Positions 39,491-50,460 of a stretch of 64,000 bases of DNA are shown here, piece by piece. Each line of letters starts with the position of its first letter. Positions within the stretch are counted from its first letter, which is position 1. Below the pieces are notes generated by a model. The model saw only the letters and a list, made by a program, of their open reading frames with translations. It made no database searches and was not told where the DNA came from. The stretch is from Pseudoips prasinana (lineage: Eukaryota; Arthropoda; Insecta; Lepidoptera; Nolidae): contig OX621250.1 of NCBI GenBank assembly GCA_951640165.1, forward strand, positions 4,712,001 through 4,776,000, in the 5' to 3' direction. Position numbers and translations under genes: made by a program.

Positions 39491-39722
39491 TATAATATCT
39501 GGGGACAATGTCACACAGATCATCTTAGCCCCAAACTAAGCAAAGCTTGTACTATGGGTACCAGGCGACGATATACATACTTATATAGATAGATAAATAC
39601 TTATATACATAGAAAACATCTATGACTCAGAAACAAATATTCGTGCTCATCACACAAATATTTGCACTTAGCGGGATTCAAACCCAGGACCACCAGCTTC
39701 GTAGGCAGGAGCACTACCAACG
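39491..39722 (-). mobile_element. tRNA-derived SINE, family B, head truncated
   Basis: Minus-strand match to 34106-34360 from the tail (TAGCCCCAAACTAAGCAAAG) to the middle of the head (GTAGGCAGGAGCACTACCAA). The last ~15 bases of the head are replaced by the next repeat. Confidence 0.8.
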
Positions 39723-39727
39723 TTATG

Positions 39728-40025
39728 TTTTAGGGCGACAAACGAGCAAGCGGGTCACCCGTTGGTAAGTGATCACCGCCGCCCATGTACACTCGCAACA
39801 CCAGAGAAGTCACGGGTGTTTTGCCGGCCTTTAAAAGAGTCAGCAAACAAGTGTTGCTGACCCTTCCCCCCCATCCCGATTGGCTCTGGCGACCTTACTC
39901 CCACGCAGAAACACAACATTAGGTTATTAATGTTATTATTAAGGAATGTCTTCTGTAAGGTGGGGGTACTTCCCCAGTCGGGCTGCTCTTTGAGCGAATC
40001 AACGCTGTGCCCTACCTCTCATACT
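39728..40025 (+). repeat. Interspersed repeat (GTGATCACCGCCGCCCATG type), copy 1
   Basis: It holds GCGACAAACGAGCAAGCGGG, TGATCACCGCCGCCCATGTA, GTGTTGCTGACCCTTCC, ACTTCCCCAGTCGGGCTGCT and TGCCCTACCTCTC. Copy 2 is at 53160-53465 on the minus strand. Class not assigned. Confidence 0.65.
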
Positions 40026-40235
40026 ACGCAACTCTTTGCTACGCAATTGTAATCCTTTATTCCACTGGCTAGTTGTTCGTTAGTGACCCTGACTGCTAAG
40101 CTAGAGGTCGTGGGCTCGATTCCCACCCGGGAAAAATCTTTTTGTGATAAAAGAAAAGAAATGTTAAATCCATATTATTTTAATCTGATAGTTACAGGAA
40201 TTAACACTGCATGTTCTTGTGTATATTTTGACTGT
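40026..40235 (+). other. Short spacer with a tRNA-like scrap
   Basis: GGTCGTGGGCTCGATTCCCA at 40107-40126 is a good B box, with GTTAGTGACCCTGACTGCTAAG before it. Probably a SINE head fragment of another family. Confidence 0.35.
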
Positions 40236-40675
40236 CATAGTTTTCTGCAAATCAAATCAAATCAAATCACTTTTATTTGTTAACACAGGTAAAAAAAAAT
40301 ACAGATCTTACATTTGGTGAACAGAACGCTATGTTATGCCCGAAGGCGTACAAATATGGTGTGCATCTAGCTCAAAATTACGAATTTAAATTTCACAAAA
40401 AAAATAATATACATATTTGAGAATCATGCATAATTTAATTATCAAAATAAATTCATTAATTATATAATAAAACTTGATGATGTTAGATTTAAATGTGGAA
40501 TTATATAATTATAAATGTCAAGAAAAAGAATCTAAGTACCTTTATCCAAATAATTAAAATGTCAAAAAGAAAAAAAAAATGGTTACTATAATTCAAAATG
40601 TCAAAAATTATTTATCATTTAAGTTTTTGTCCTTTAACACAGAAACAAAGCATTATAACAATAACTATTTTTTTT

Positions 40676-40891
40676 TTATATTGAGCCATCATTGAGAAAT
40701 TCATCCAGTGTGTAGTAACATTTGTCACTAAGCATGTTATTAAGTACCTTTTTGAATTTTGTTACTTGCATATTTTTAAGGGCATCCGGTAATTTATTAT
40801 AAATTTTTGGAGCGTTGCCGAAAAAACTTTTACGCATTAAGGCTGTTTTACATTTAACATTACATAGTTTGCTACAATATTGAGTACGCAC
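40676..40891 (-). pseudogene. CR1-like LINE ORF2, C-terminal segment (after second frameshift)
   Basis: 71 codons reading MRTQYCSKLCNVKC, MRKSFFGNAPKIYNKLPDALKN and VTKFKKVLNNMLS: the standard C-terminal domain of jockey/CR1-group ORF2. It continues the frame lost at the T-run 40934-40944 in the segment at 40872-41870. The stop at 40676 is the natural end. Confidence 0.72.
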
Positions 40892-41870
40892 TGGATTTCT
40901 TCTGACTGCCGATAAGCTGACAAATAAATGCGGGTTTTTTTTTTACAAACAATGCCGTTTCCATTATGTACATTGCTGGCAGTGTCAATATTTTTAATTT
41001 TTTGAAATGTGGAATACAGCTATCTGTCGTTTTTAGACCACACATAGACCTCACACAGCGTTTCTGCATCCTAAATACGACCTCCCTATTAGCTGACTGC
41101 CCCCAGAAAATAATCCCGTACCGTAGAATAGAAGCTACAAGTCCATGGTATGCTGTTAGCAATGTCTCAATATTAACCTTCTTTGACAATTGGAATAGTG
41201 CATACGCAGATTTACTAAGTCGTTTACATATTATGTCAGTATGAGTGTTCCAGGTCAATTTATTATCAATAGTTATTCCCAAAAATTTTGCACTATCAAC
41301 TTCCTGTATTTTATGATTTTTATAAGTGATGTTAATGTTATTATTTTCACGACGCTGATGGTATTGCATGATGTTGGTTTTGCTTAAGTTAATTTTTAAA
41401 TTATTATCATTAAGCCAGTTTATTATTTTGGTTAAAGATTCATTAACATCATTTTCATAATTATTTATGTCATTGCATTCTATTATGGCTGTGCTGTCGT
41501 CTGCAAAAAGAACCATCTTATGCTGAATTATTTTTGGGAGATCATTAATGTAAATTAGGAATAGAGGTGGTGCCAACACTCCACCTTGGGGTACGCCATA
41601 TTTTATGCCTCTTTGTCTTGAGTAGCATACAGTTTCTAATTTTGTTTTGGGACATAATCGAGAAACTTCAGTGCATTGGACTCTATCAGTTAAATATGAT
41701 TCTATCAATTTTAGGATATTTCCCCTTACACCGTAGCCATATAGCTTTTGTAGCAATATCTCATGGTCAACATAGTCAAAAGCTTTCGTCATATCAGTAA
41801 AAATAGTACAAATTGGATTCTTTTTATCAAGTGATGTCATAATATTATTAATTAAATCAAACAGTGCCAA
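40872..41870 (-). pseudogene. CR1-like LINE ORF2, reverse transcriptase core segment
   Basis: 332 codons. Reverse transcriptase motifs in order: TDMTKAFDYVDHEILL (motif A), GVPQGGVLAPPLFLIYINDLP (motif B), VLFADDSTAII (catalytic FADD), LKINLSKT, KFLGITIDNKLTW and SILRYGIIFWG. It makes DNA from the element's RNA at the target nick. The frame joins upstream to 41879-43576 after a one-base shift near 41890-41910, and downstream to 40676-40891 after a shift in a homopolymer. Catalytic residues are intact. Confidence 0.82.
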
Positions 41871-41878
41871 GTTAATAT

Positions 41879-43576
41879 TTATGTTTTTGCGAAAACCTTT
41901 CTGTTCATTGCAAAATAAATAAAATTTTTAAAATATGTGTAAATTGAGTTGTATATAACGTTCTCAAAAATTTTGGACAAGACAGAATTTTTTGCAATGG
42001 GTCTATAGTTTTTCATATTCGTTTTGTCACCTTTTTTAAGTAAAGGTTTAATAATAACTTTTTTTAAGCTGTTTGGAAATATGCCATCAGCAATACAAAG
42101 GTTAATAATGTGAGCTAATGGCTGTGCTATATCTTCCTTTACATACTTGAGGACCTTCGTACAAACGCCATCACAACCAACAGTATTCGTATTTTTTAGA
42201 TTAGAGATAATTTTTATAATGTCATTTTTCGAAACCGGTGACATAAATAAAGATTGTGACGAAATATTACCAAAAACATTACCATTAATCTTATCAGAAT
42301 TTATATTATTTTCAATGGAGTCAATAAAGTAATTATTAAATTCATTAGCAATGTCAATAGGGCGTGTAAAAGTCAAATTGTCTCTGTTTATTGTCATAAT
42401 TTGTTCCTGTGGTAAGCACGTTTTAGATTTATTAATAACTTGCCAAGCGGCCTTAGATTTATTTTGAGAAGACCTTATAAAATAATTGTTTTGTGCTTTC
42501 TGAGTCAATTTTATAATTTTTTTATAGAGAGTGGAGTATTTCCTTAGACTATTCTTATTTGTTGAGCTAGGGTCAAATCGATATTTCCAAAGTAAATGTC
42601 TTTGTTTCTGACTGCATATCTTTATCCCTCGAGATATCCACTTAGTTTTCCTATTTAATTTGACAGTTACTATCTTTTCTGGAAAGCATAATTTATATAA
42701 TAATAAGAAATCGTCCATGAAGGCTTCAAAAGACACGTTTCCTCCTTGAGCATTAAAAACTTCTGTGAAAGATAAACAGCCTAGGAGATTTTTAAATTTG
42801 ATCAAATTATCTTCAGAATAATCTTTCTTTTTACATTTCCAAAGTTGTAATTTGCAAGTTATTTTTATGGGCACTTTCAGTATTTGAGATGTGTGATCCG
42901 AAAGGGCTAGATCTATGATTTCAGCTTTGCTGCCCCTTTTGTAACTATGTGCAAAATTATCGATGCAGGTATTACTACTGAGTCTTGTTGGTTTGTAAAG
43001 TGCTAGTTTTAAATTATATTGCAAGAGAAAATATTCAAATTCTAGTGTAATTTTATTTCTCTTTATTACATCAATGTTAAAATCTCCTGCAAGAATAATG
43101 TTTTTATTTGGCCCTGAACAAAGTCTTTTGAGTATGTTGTCCAATTTTTCATAAAATAATACATAATTATGTTTAGGTACCCTGTATATAGAAATAATAA
43201 TAATGTTATATGATATAAGTTCGACCGCGCAACATTCGAATAATCCTGAAATCGATTGTTTGGCTACGTCAGTTAGTATTCGATATTGCAGTCCTGCTCT
43301 AACAAAGATGCATGTGCCACCTCGTTTCGTATTTCTTGAATAGTAAGCAGCTAGATAGAAGTTGGGTATATACATTAGATCCTCATTGCCTGATTCCATG
43401 AAATGTTCTGTAATGCATATAACGTCTATAATAGTTCCCTTATTGAATAATTCTTCTAACTTAACTAAATGTATGTCAGTTTTGTTCGTTAGACCTGCTA
43501 TATTTTGATGGAGAATATTGAGACAGTTATAGAAAAAACTGAGAATCATTTGTTGTCTGTGTGACTGGTAAAGCAT
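41879..43576 (-). pseudogene. CR1-like LINE ORF2, endonuclease and RT N-terminal segment
   Basis: 565 codons. The APE-type endonuclease spans about residues 15-230: LHQNIAGL, ICITEHFM (catalytic Glu), AGDFNID, TCIDNF and LALSDHTSQI. Then a linker and the fingers of reverse transcriptase (TVGCDGVCTKVLK, KPLLKKGDKTNMKNYRPIA, LSKIFENVIYN). It ends prematurely at 41879 by frameshift. It overlaps ORF1 by about 50 bp, so the start at 43576 is only the first ATG in frame and the true start is uncertain. Confidence 0.82.
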
Positions 43577-44651
43577 TCATTTGATTTTCCTGAGAACAAT
43601 CAACCTCTAAAGGTGCAATATTTAGGGCACTTAAGTCTAAGACGAGATCTTGTAGATCTGATAAGACCGTATTTAAGCCTTTATTGTTCAATGTGCCATA
43701 TCGATAGCTGTATGTTTCAGAAGTATAGGACAGATTTAAATTTGAGTCTAAGATATATGCGTAATTATATGTTTCCGCATCCATGCAAAGAAGATTATTG
43801 AACGTATCAATTCGGCTGTTATACATTATATTACTGTTTACCATATATTTAAACGTTGGTAAACATATTATAAAGTTTGTATGTTTCAAAGTAACTAGTT
43901 TTTCCCGTGTAAGCGACACAAGTTCAATATAATTATACGTTTTTCTAAAATGTACTTCGCCAATATAAATAATACAGTAGTCATTATATGTAAAGTTTCG
44001 TACTTTTTCGTCAATATTATCTAATAAAAAGTTCAGACTACTGTTAGGCTTGCGATAATGGCATATTTCAAAATTACATAATTGCGTTCTCTGAGTGATC
44101 TTATATATTCTGTTGGAAGTTTCACAACTAAGTAGACATATTTTGTGTTTCAAAGACGAAGCAGTTTGATTTGTATGTGGTATTCTTTCTTGAAAAGTGC
44201 TTGAGAGACATAGGCCATCTTCGCTTTTGTTCGTCAATATCGCGTGTGTAGGTGTACAGTCTGTGCTCATGTTTTCTACAGTTTGTGTCTGCTTTGTTTT
44301 TGTGGATTTATTTGTATTTTTCTTTGGTGTTTGTTTTTTCTGTTTTGCTGGACTGTAGGTAATCTTCTTGTAAATATTATTTTTCTTTGTTAAATCATCG
44401 TTATCCTGCCTCAATTTTTTATTTTCTAACGTTAATAGGTCAATTTCATTGTGTGCACTATTTAATTGAGCCGTTAGTTTTTCGATCTCATCTTTTAATT
44501 TTAATAGTTGATCATCTTCATCCTCGGATATGTCTGGCATACTATTCGAGGTGGTACAATCCAGTGTTTGTGAAATTATATCACTGTCATCATTGTTTGT
44601 CTCTGATCTAGTGCGGGTACGACGCATAGTTATGTTCTCGAAGAAATTCAT
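43527..44651 (-). CDS. CR1-like LINE ORF1 protein
   Basis: 374 codons from ATG 44651. The N-terminus is acidic (SDIISQTLD, SEDEDDQ). A predicted coiled coil of heptads spans about 45-95 (LLKLKDEIEKLTAQLNSAHN onward) and a Lys/Thr-rich linker about 95-125. A C-terminal globular domain spans about 170-330 (KICLLSCETSNRIYKI, NDYCIIYIGEVHF, FIICLPTFKY, RIDTFNNLLCMDAE). That domain recalls the SGNH/esterase-like fold of some CR1-group ORF1 proteins, but the catalytic Ser/Asp/His are not evident; treat it as a nucleic-acid-binding ORF1. The frame is intact. Confidence 0.72.
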   Translation of the reverse strand: MNFFENITMRRTRTRSETNNDDSDIISQTLDCTTSNSMPDISEDEDDQLLKLKDEIEKLTAQLNSAHNEIDLLTLENKKLRQDNDDLTKKNNIYKKITYSPAKQKKQTPKKNTNKSTKTKQTQTVENMSTDCTPTHAILTNKSEDGLCLSSTFQERIPHTNQTASSLKHKICLLSCETSNRIYKITQRTQLCNFEICHYRKPNSSLNFLLDNIDEKVRNFTYNDYCIIYIGEVHFRKTYNYIELVSLTREKLVTLKHTNFIICLPTFKYMVNSNIMYNSRIDTFNNLLCMDAETYNYAYILDSNLNLSYTSETYSYRYGTLNNKGLNTVLSDLQDLVLDLSALNIAPLEVDCSQENQMNALPVTQTTNDSQFFL

Positions 44652-44712
44652 GGTACTAATATTTGATATTCCAAATATACGAGTATATCACAAAAAGATA
44701 TCTCGAGTTTAG

Positions 44713-44785
44713 TTGGGATCGAACCCCAGTCACGATGATGATTACTCCCTTGCAGGCGAGCGTGATACCGTTGCGCCAAGCGAGC
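44713..44785 (-). other. tRNA-like sequence just upstream of LINE ORF1
   Basis: On the minus strand CGCTTGGCGCAACGGTATCA (A box) and GGGGTTCGATCCC (B box) sit about 50 bp apart, in the same orientation as the LINE and ~60 bp before ORF1. The acceptor arms do not pair (GCTCGCT versus AACTCGA), so it is not a functional tRNA gene. It is either a SINE head or part of the LINE 5' region. Confidence 0.55.
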
Positions 44786-45956
44786 AGTACTCTTTGTGTT
44801 GAAATTTTCGACCATATGTTGACGTCGTAAGTGTACTCCAACGTCAATAGATGTCGTTGTTTGACAGTAATTAACACAACTATTATTTATTTGTGTTGTT
44901 AACACTATAACTCGATTTGAACTTCGGACGCCTCGATAATGTAATCGTCTAATCACAAACACTGTCAAATTATGGCGATCCAACTTTGTTTTATATACAC
45001 CGCAGCTTATGACGATGCGATAATGTGCCAGGCATAAAGCGCTAAAGCGCTAAAGCGAAACGAAAAGTAGGTTGCGTCTAGAAAACAAAACAGTTTGAAG
45101 CGATATTTACGCTTGAGGTGTAAATCGCATGCAGCAAGAAGCACAGTAAATATTCGCGCCCAGAACGTCGTAAGAGCCGTGCATTCGATGTCACTTACGC
45201 GTATTCCTCAACACTGTTTTTGAATCACTGTTTCACTTTGGTTGTTGTAACGAAATTACTTTGTAATGTTATTTTTTATATATAATACAGTTAATTAACA
45301 CTTAAAACTTTTACACTTTAGGGATAACAGTGTAAATAATTGATACAGTTCCAGTTCAAACTTTAAACTTCACTTATACTAGCTAATTACATTATTTATG
45401 TGGGAGCAAAATTATAACGGTCTGCTCTGTCTAACGGTCGTTTGACAACCCAAAGTAACGCCTCATTCCATTACTTATTATTTTGAAAGTGAAATTATAA
45501 AATCTGTTTTAAATCAGCATTAAGGCGATGCATTGATAAGTAAACATGCTGGAGGGCATTAAGTGACCGCCTACAAATCCGCGAGCGATTTAGCTTGTGT
45601 CGAAGGATCACGTTAAAATAAAATTATTCTTAAAATTAATCTTATTTTTATTCTTTATTGCACAAAAAATATATACATAAATAAATAAATAAATAAATAA
45701 ATACATATTATACATGTGTACTTGTAAATCTAATTTTCTTTTTTTATTTATTGCGTTTTGAGGCAGACGAGAGAGCGGCTCACCTTGGATTGTAAGTGGT
45801 AATCGCTACTCATGGACATTCGCAATGCCAAAGGGCTTAGAAAACCGCTGCCTACCGTAAGAAATACTCTTTTGAACCTCGTTTAAAAAAGGACATGTTG
45901 TAGCGCTGAGGAAACACCGCAGCAAGATCAAAAATGGTAAATAATAAATCCAATCG
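44786..45956. other. No gene; (AAAT)n microsatellite
   Basis: (TAAA)n runs from about 45678 to 45702. GACGAGAGAGCGGCTCACCT near 45766 and ATGGACATTCGCAATGCC near 45811 resemble a diverged relative of the repeat at 39728-40025. No extended ORF. Confidence 0.35.
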
Positions 45957-46024
45957 TCGGGCGAATTCCTAACCAGCACCATATACCGAAACGGGTTAAG
46001 CGCTCTGCCGTTTAGCTACAAACG
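45957..46024 (-). mobile_element. tRNA-like SINE head, family D
   Basis: Minus strand: CGTTTGTAGCTAAACGGCAG, AGCGCTTAACCCG, GGTGCTGGTTAGGAATTCGC. It aligns along its whole length with 46229-46299 on the plus strand. Confidence 0.5.
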
Positions 46025-46228
46025 AAGATCAAATTTAAGATTCCTTTGCTAGCTTTATTTTGTAAAGTTGGAGAGTTTGGAAGGCGTTATTAATATGATA
46101 TACCTTTTACATGCAACTGTAACATATCAGTCAGTCATGTATTTAGAAAACAAATCCAATGGATAACAACTGCAGCTTCCAAAAGTGTCTTAGCAAGAGG
46201 ATCCTAAATTTGTTCTGTCGGTGCGTAT

Positions 46229-46299
46229 CGTTCGTAGGTTAACGGCAGAGCACCTACCCCGGATTGGAAGAGGGTGCTGGTTCTAAACTCGCCGTACGA
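46229..46299 (+). mobile_element. tRNA-like SINE head, family D
   Basis: CGTTCGTAGGTTAACGGCAG, AGCACCTACCCCG, GGTGCTGGTTCTAAACTCGC. A-box- and B-box-like segments in the tRNA spacing. Inverted partner of 45957-46024, about 205 bp away. Confidence 0.5.
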
Positions 46300-46787
46300 T
46301 TGTTTGATATCCCATTTTTGAGATAAGCTTTTGCATTGCATGCTATGAAACTAAAACAAAATATATCTTTTCTCTTTGCTAAAGTTAAACAATCGCTTAA
46401 AAATATAACCAAAGAATATGTCACAGATCTGATAAATAAAATACATAAATATCACTTCCAATTGTTTTAAAATTTAATGCCCTACCGCCAACGTGTACAA
46501 TGCGCCGCCTTAAAAGGCAATTCAATTTGAAGCTTCCTGAATATCATGTCCCAATTTGTCTCGGATCTCATGTGACCACAAAGGATATTTGTATAAATTT
46601 GTATCCATATTATGTTCCCTTTGACGGCCCTTCATTAGAGACTGGAGGACCATCGGACTTGAGTAATGGAGAACTGAATAAGATAATGTTTGAAGGTATC
46701 TTATGTGTGAAAGGAACATTATTTCTTCATGTCCACTATAAGTGGACATGAAGAAATAATGGATTTAAAACAATATGGTGTGTAGTT
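46300..46787 (+). other. Unrecognised stretch ending in a 21-bp palindrome
   Basis: An 83-codon frame (46500-46751) has no motif I know and runs into the palindrome, so it is doubtful. The palindrome has arms 46720-46740 and 46744-46764 with a 3-base loop (core GTCCACT-ATA-AGTGGAC). Confidence 0.35.
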
Positions 46788-46990
46788 AGGATAGATAGAT
46801 AGATAACACTTTATTGCACCAAATCGAAGCATAACATTATCACATCATTTATAACATTATAACTTATATAATATGGTACAAACGGCGGTCTTATCGCTAA
46901 TACAGCAATCTCTTCCAGACAACCGTTGGATGAACCAAAGCAATGCCGGGAGATAAAGTGGTAGTTGGCAGTGCATCTACTTATATAAAT
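46788..46990 (-). repeat. LINE 3' tail, minus strand
   Basis: (GATA)n then ACACTTTATTGCACCAAATC, GGCGGTCTTATCGCTAATAC, AGCAATCTCTTCCAGACAAC. Read on the minus strand this is a 3' UTR with AATAAAGTG before a microsatellite, typical of moth LINE tails. Confidence 0.5.
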
Positions 46991-47063
46991 TTACATATAT
47001 ATGTACCTACCTAGGTACGAATATTATATATATAAACACAATATATAGATATATAACATAAAA

Positions 47064-47619
<556 letters not shown>

Positions 47620-47699
47620 GAAAAACCTCTCTCTCTCTCTCTCACTCTAAACTTCCGGTCGCCTCGCCCCACTCTTTTCGTAACGCTCTCGTCACCAGA

Positions 47700-47870
47700 A
47701 TTAGAATCAGAATTTTTTTATTTGTAAAACATAGGTATTTACATAAAGGTGTTAGTACGATGACATAATATAATGTATGGGCGCTATGTTTTGCCGTGGA
47801 GTCGTACAAATATAATTTAACTTAGCTATACCTACATAAGAACTAAATGAGAACTTATAATAAAAATAAA
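47700..47870 (-). repeat. CR1-like LINE 3' tail, solo
   Basis: AATTAGAATCAGAATTTTTTT, TATTTGTAAAACATAGGTAT, GGGCGCTATGTTTTGCC, GAGTCGTACAAAT. It matches the layout of the 3' UTR of the LINE at 40236 (CACTTTTATTTGTTAACACA, CGCTATGTTATGCCCG, GCGTACAAAT). Confidence 0.5.
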
Positions 47871-47879
47871 AACTATCAG

Positions 47880-48180
47880 AAAAAACTTGAGAGGTGTCAA
47901 GGGACACCCGGATGGAACGAAGTTATTTCTTATTATTTATTATGTACAAAAAACCTGTATACACTCAACAAAAATAATCGTCGTGACACCACACTGTTCA
48001 ATGCGAAATAGAAATGAAAATATCTGGCTTGCTTTCTATAAGAGAAAGAGAGAGAGAGAGAGACGGAGAGAGAAACATGCGCACGCCGCACAGCTGCAAA
48101 AAGTGTCGTGACAACTTTTCGTAAGATTTTTTTCCGTCTAGCCCCCTTTCACAACGCGCGATAAGGAACTTCGTTCCAAA
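47880..48180 (-). mobile_element. MITE-like repeat with internal (GA)n, copy 2
   Basis: Reverse-complement match to 29985-30295: GGTGTCAAGGGACACCCGGA, AAAACCTGTATACAC, a (GA)n run at 48045-48070, GCGCACGCCGCACAGCTGCA, then GATAAGGAACTTCGTTCC. Only small differences outside the microsatellite. Confidence 0.6.
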
Positions 48181-48882
48181 AACAAAGTTTATTTAACTTT
48201 TTCTAAGTGACAACAAAAACATTACAATATTTTAATTATATTTGAAAATGAATATAATAAATATATATAATATCTTAAAATACTTAAAACTTATGACTAT
48301 TATATACTACATTATCATTTCAAAAATGATAATGTAATATGACCAGATGAATCTGGTCTGCCAAGCGTGCACATAGAAGTTTCACTTCAAAAATATAAAC
48401 ATCTCAAATAAGAAAATTCGTTGTCCATATAAGAAAACTCTTTTTATGACATCTGCTACAAACAAGACTCAACTCTCACCGAAGAAACCAAATCCCACAT
48501 TCCCGCTGAATCAATGGTTTGTTTTGAAGCACATCTGTTTCAATATCAAAGCAGTTTCTCTACCTACTCGTATAGCCAACCGACCATTTTCGATTTAACC
48601 AATACTGATTCGTATTCTGCTAAAACTTAAGACTCAAATTTGAAATTCATTCCCATGGTTTATAGGTTATATAAGAGTGTTGACTGCTATTAATAACTCG
48701 ATGTAATGTTCCGGCTGGGTCTGTTTATTGAGTGCGTTATTAATTTCTGAGACATGAGTATATGAGTATAACGAAAGGACTACGCCAGGGACTTAATGAA
48801 AGTCAATCTTGAGAGTAGTTATGTATGAGATGCTGTTTTGTTTGCTTTCACTTGTGTAATGAATATCAAAATCTATTTGGGG
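48181..48882. other. No gene; small hairpins
   Basis: Two short perfect inverted repeats at about 48311-48333 (ATTATCATTT/AAATGATAAT) and 48338-48356 (GACCAGAT/ATCTGGTC). Otherwise unassigned. Confidence 0.35.
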
Positions 48883-48955
48883 GACGGGCCGGGTGGTAGA
48901 TGTTTGCTTTTCACGCCTCAGGCCGTGGATTCGATTCCCACTGATTTGATTCCAC
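48883..48955 (+). mobile_element. SINE family A head fragment
   Basis: GACGGGCCGGGTGGTAGATG, TTTGCTTTTCACGCC and GTGGATTCGATTCCCAC: the A- and B-box region only. Confidence 0.65.
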
Positions 48956-49049
48956 TGAAAATGTAATTTTAGGAAAAAAGGAGTAGAAAAAGTTAAATCA
49001 GTTTCAGTAGACTTTTAATAATCAACTTTAAATAAACAAGTGGTAAGTT

Positions 49050-49965
49050 TCTCCGCGGTTATGTTTTGTGTAACTCTCGCTCTATGTTACCTCGTGAAGG
49101 TAGTCATCCTATTGAGGATCGGGGACCGATGCGTATCGGTAAAATGATTAGGGAGGTCGGGGCTCTTCGCAGGCCACGGTGTAAGTTGAATATCTGGCTG
49201 AGCTTGGAGGCAAGCCTGAACTACTCTGGCATTATGGATGGAGCTATTGTCCTGGCAAAGTCAAAAAGTGCCTGTCGGATGGTGCAGTCGCAAAGACGGC
49301 ACCATGATTTCTCGCAAAATATCCACTTACTGTTTCGAAGTCATGCGGCCCGATATCTCGACACCGACAGAAGTCATCCATCCCCAGAATCCCAAAGCTC
49401 AGCCGACCTCTGGACCTGGGGCTCTACCGGCTAAGTCGCCGAACATCGTTTTCGTGAATGGCGTTCAAATAAATAAAAGTTAAAAATGACTTAATCAATC
49501 GTTAAATCGGCTTCAACGTTGACAATCGATTCCGGACCATTTATGACGTCACATGTGGTCATGGAAGCCGATTTAACGATTGATTAAGTCATTTTTAACA
49601 TTTATTTATTTGAACACCATTCACGAAAACGATGTTCGGCGACATAGCCGGTAGAGCCCCTGTTTGGAATATCATTATGAAGGCGATATCGTGCGTTTTC
49701 TTGCCGCTGTAATACTTTTCTGCCGTCTGTGTACGATTTAAAGGTATTTTCATCAACGAAAATTAAAAGATTGTTCTACCAGTAAAAGTTATAGAACTCT
49801 ATGCAAAAACTAACTCTGCCTCTGCATTGGCCATTTTATCGATGCGCATCGGTAAAATGATTAGGGAGGTCCCCGATCCTCTATAGGATGACTACCTTCA
49901 CTAGTTAACATAGAGCGAGAATTATACAAAACATAACCGCCCGGAGTTGAAGTTCCCGATTCCCT
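49050..49965. mobile_element. Compound fold-back element
   Basis: The outer inverted arms (about 49056-49130 and 49878-49955) share GCGGTTATGTTTTGT, CTCGCTCTATGTTA and GAAGGTAGTCATCCTAT-x-GAGGATCGGG. The inner inverted arms (about 49424-49520 and 49565-49662, ~95 bp) share ACCGGCTA-GTCGCCGAACAT, CGTTTTCGTGAATGG and AATGACTTAATCAATCGTTA around a ~45-bp core with TGACGTCA. Between the two arm pairs a palindromic block (CGATGCGYATCGGTAAAATG, ATTAGGGAGGT) is repeated in direct, not inverted, orientation. The ORFs 49066-49434 and 49238-49483 have no motif I recognise. Confidence 0.7.
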
Positions 49966-50179
49966 AAGCTCTGTGGCTTGGGCCCTTACTCAGTTCTTTT
50001 CATCCGGTGATGCAGTGACAGCTTTCTGGGCTAACTGTAAATGTCATGTAAAAAAGAAGACGACTGCGATTTAGACCACACGACTTAAGTAAAATCTCAA
50101 ACTTAACTGGCTATGAGAGAAAAAGAGAAAGAAAATGTGTGCTCGCATGACGCACCTCTCTCTTGTCCTTTCAGTAAAT
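49966..50179 (-). repeat. Unassigned, with family M repeat piece
   Basis: 50095-50170 has ACTGGCTATGAGAGAAAAAG, then CTCGCATGACGCACCTCTCT, the reverse of the end of the family M copy at 35700-36075. Confidence 0.4.
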
Positions 50180-50460
50180 AAAATAAAATAAAAAAAGCTT
50201 TTATTCACGTAGACTTTAAAAAAGCGTTTGTAAATAGTCAGCACATGTTTGTAGTAATATAGCTCTATACATTATTGTTTCTAGTAACATAGTTATTTAG
50301 GTACACATTGTATTGATTGTATGAAAACATTTATAAAATTTATTTTATTACTATAGCAATGATATTTAGCTAGCTCGTATCAAGTTGTTGTCAAGAGATT
50401 ATGTTTAATTATCTAGTTTAAGTTTAATATTTTTACTACATATTGTCAAAGTTCTGTTTA
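50180..50460 (-). repeat. Family R repeat, full minus-strand copy
   Basis: AAAAGCTTTTATTCACGTAG, ACTTTAAAAAAGCGTTTGTA, AATAGTCAGCACATGTTTGT, TAGCTAGCTCGTATCAAG and TTTACTACATATTGTC reproduce 3533-3830 in reverse. Confidence 0.6.

Larger units (their letters stand above)
40236..44651 (-). mobile_element. CR1-like LINE, near full length, minus strand
   Basis: ORF1 (44651-43527), overlapping ORF2 (43576 down to 40676) and a 3' UTR ending in (GATTT)n on the minus strand (about 40241-40268). The microsatellite end and ORF order fit the CR1/jockey group. ORF2 is broken by two single-base shifts only. Solo 3' ends of related elements appear at 47700-47870 and perhaps 46788-46990. The 5' limit is not defined. 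Confidence 0.75.

Noticed and set aside
46500..46751. Possible small host gene
   Set aside because: No homology recognised, no splice or promoter context, and the frame ends inside a palindrome.
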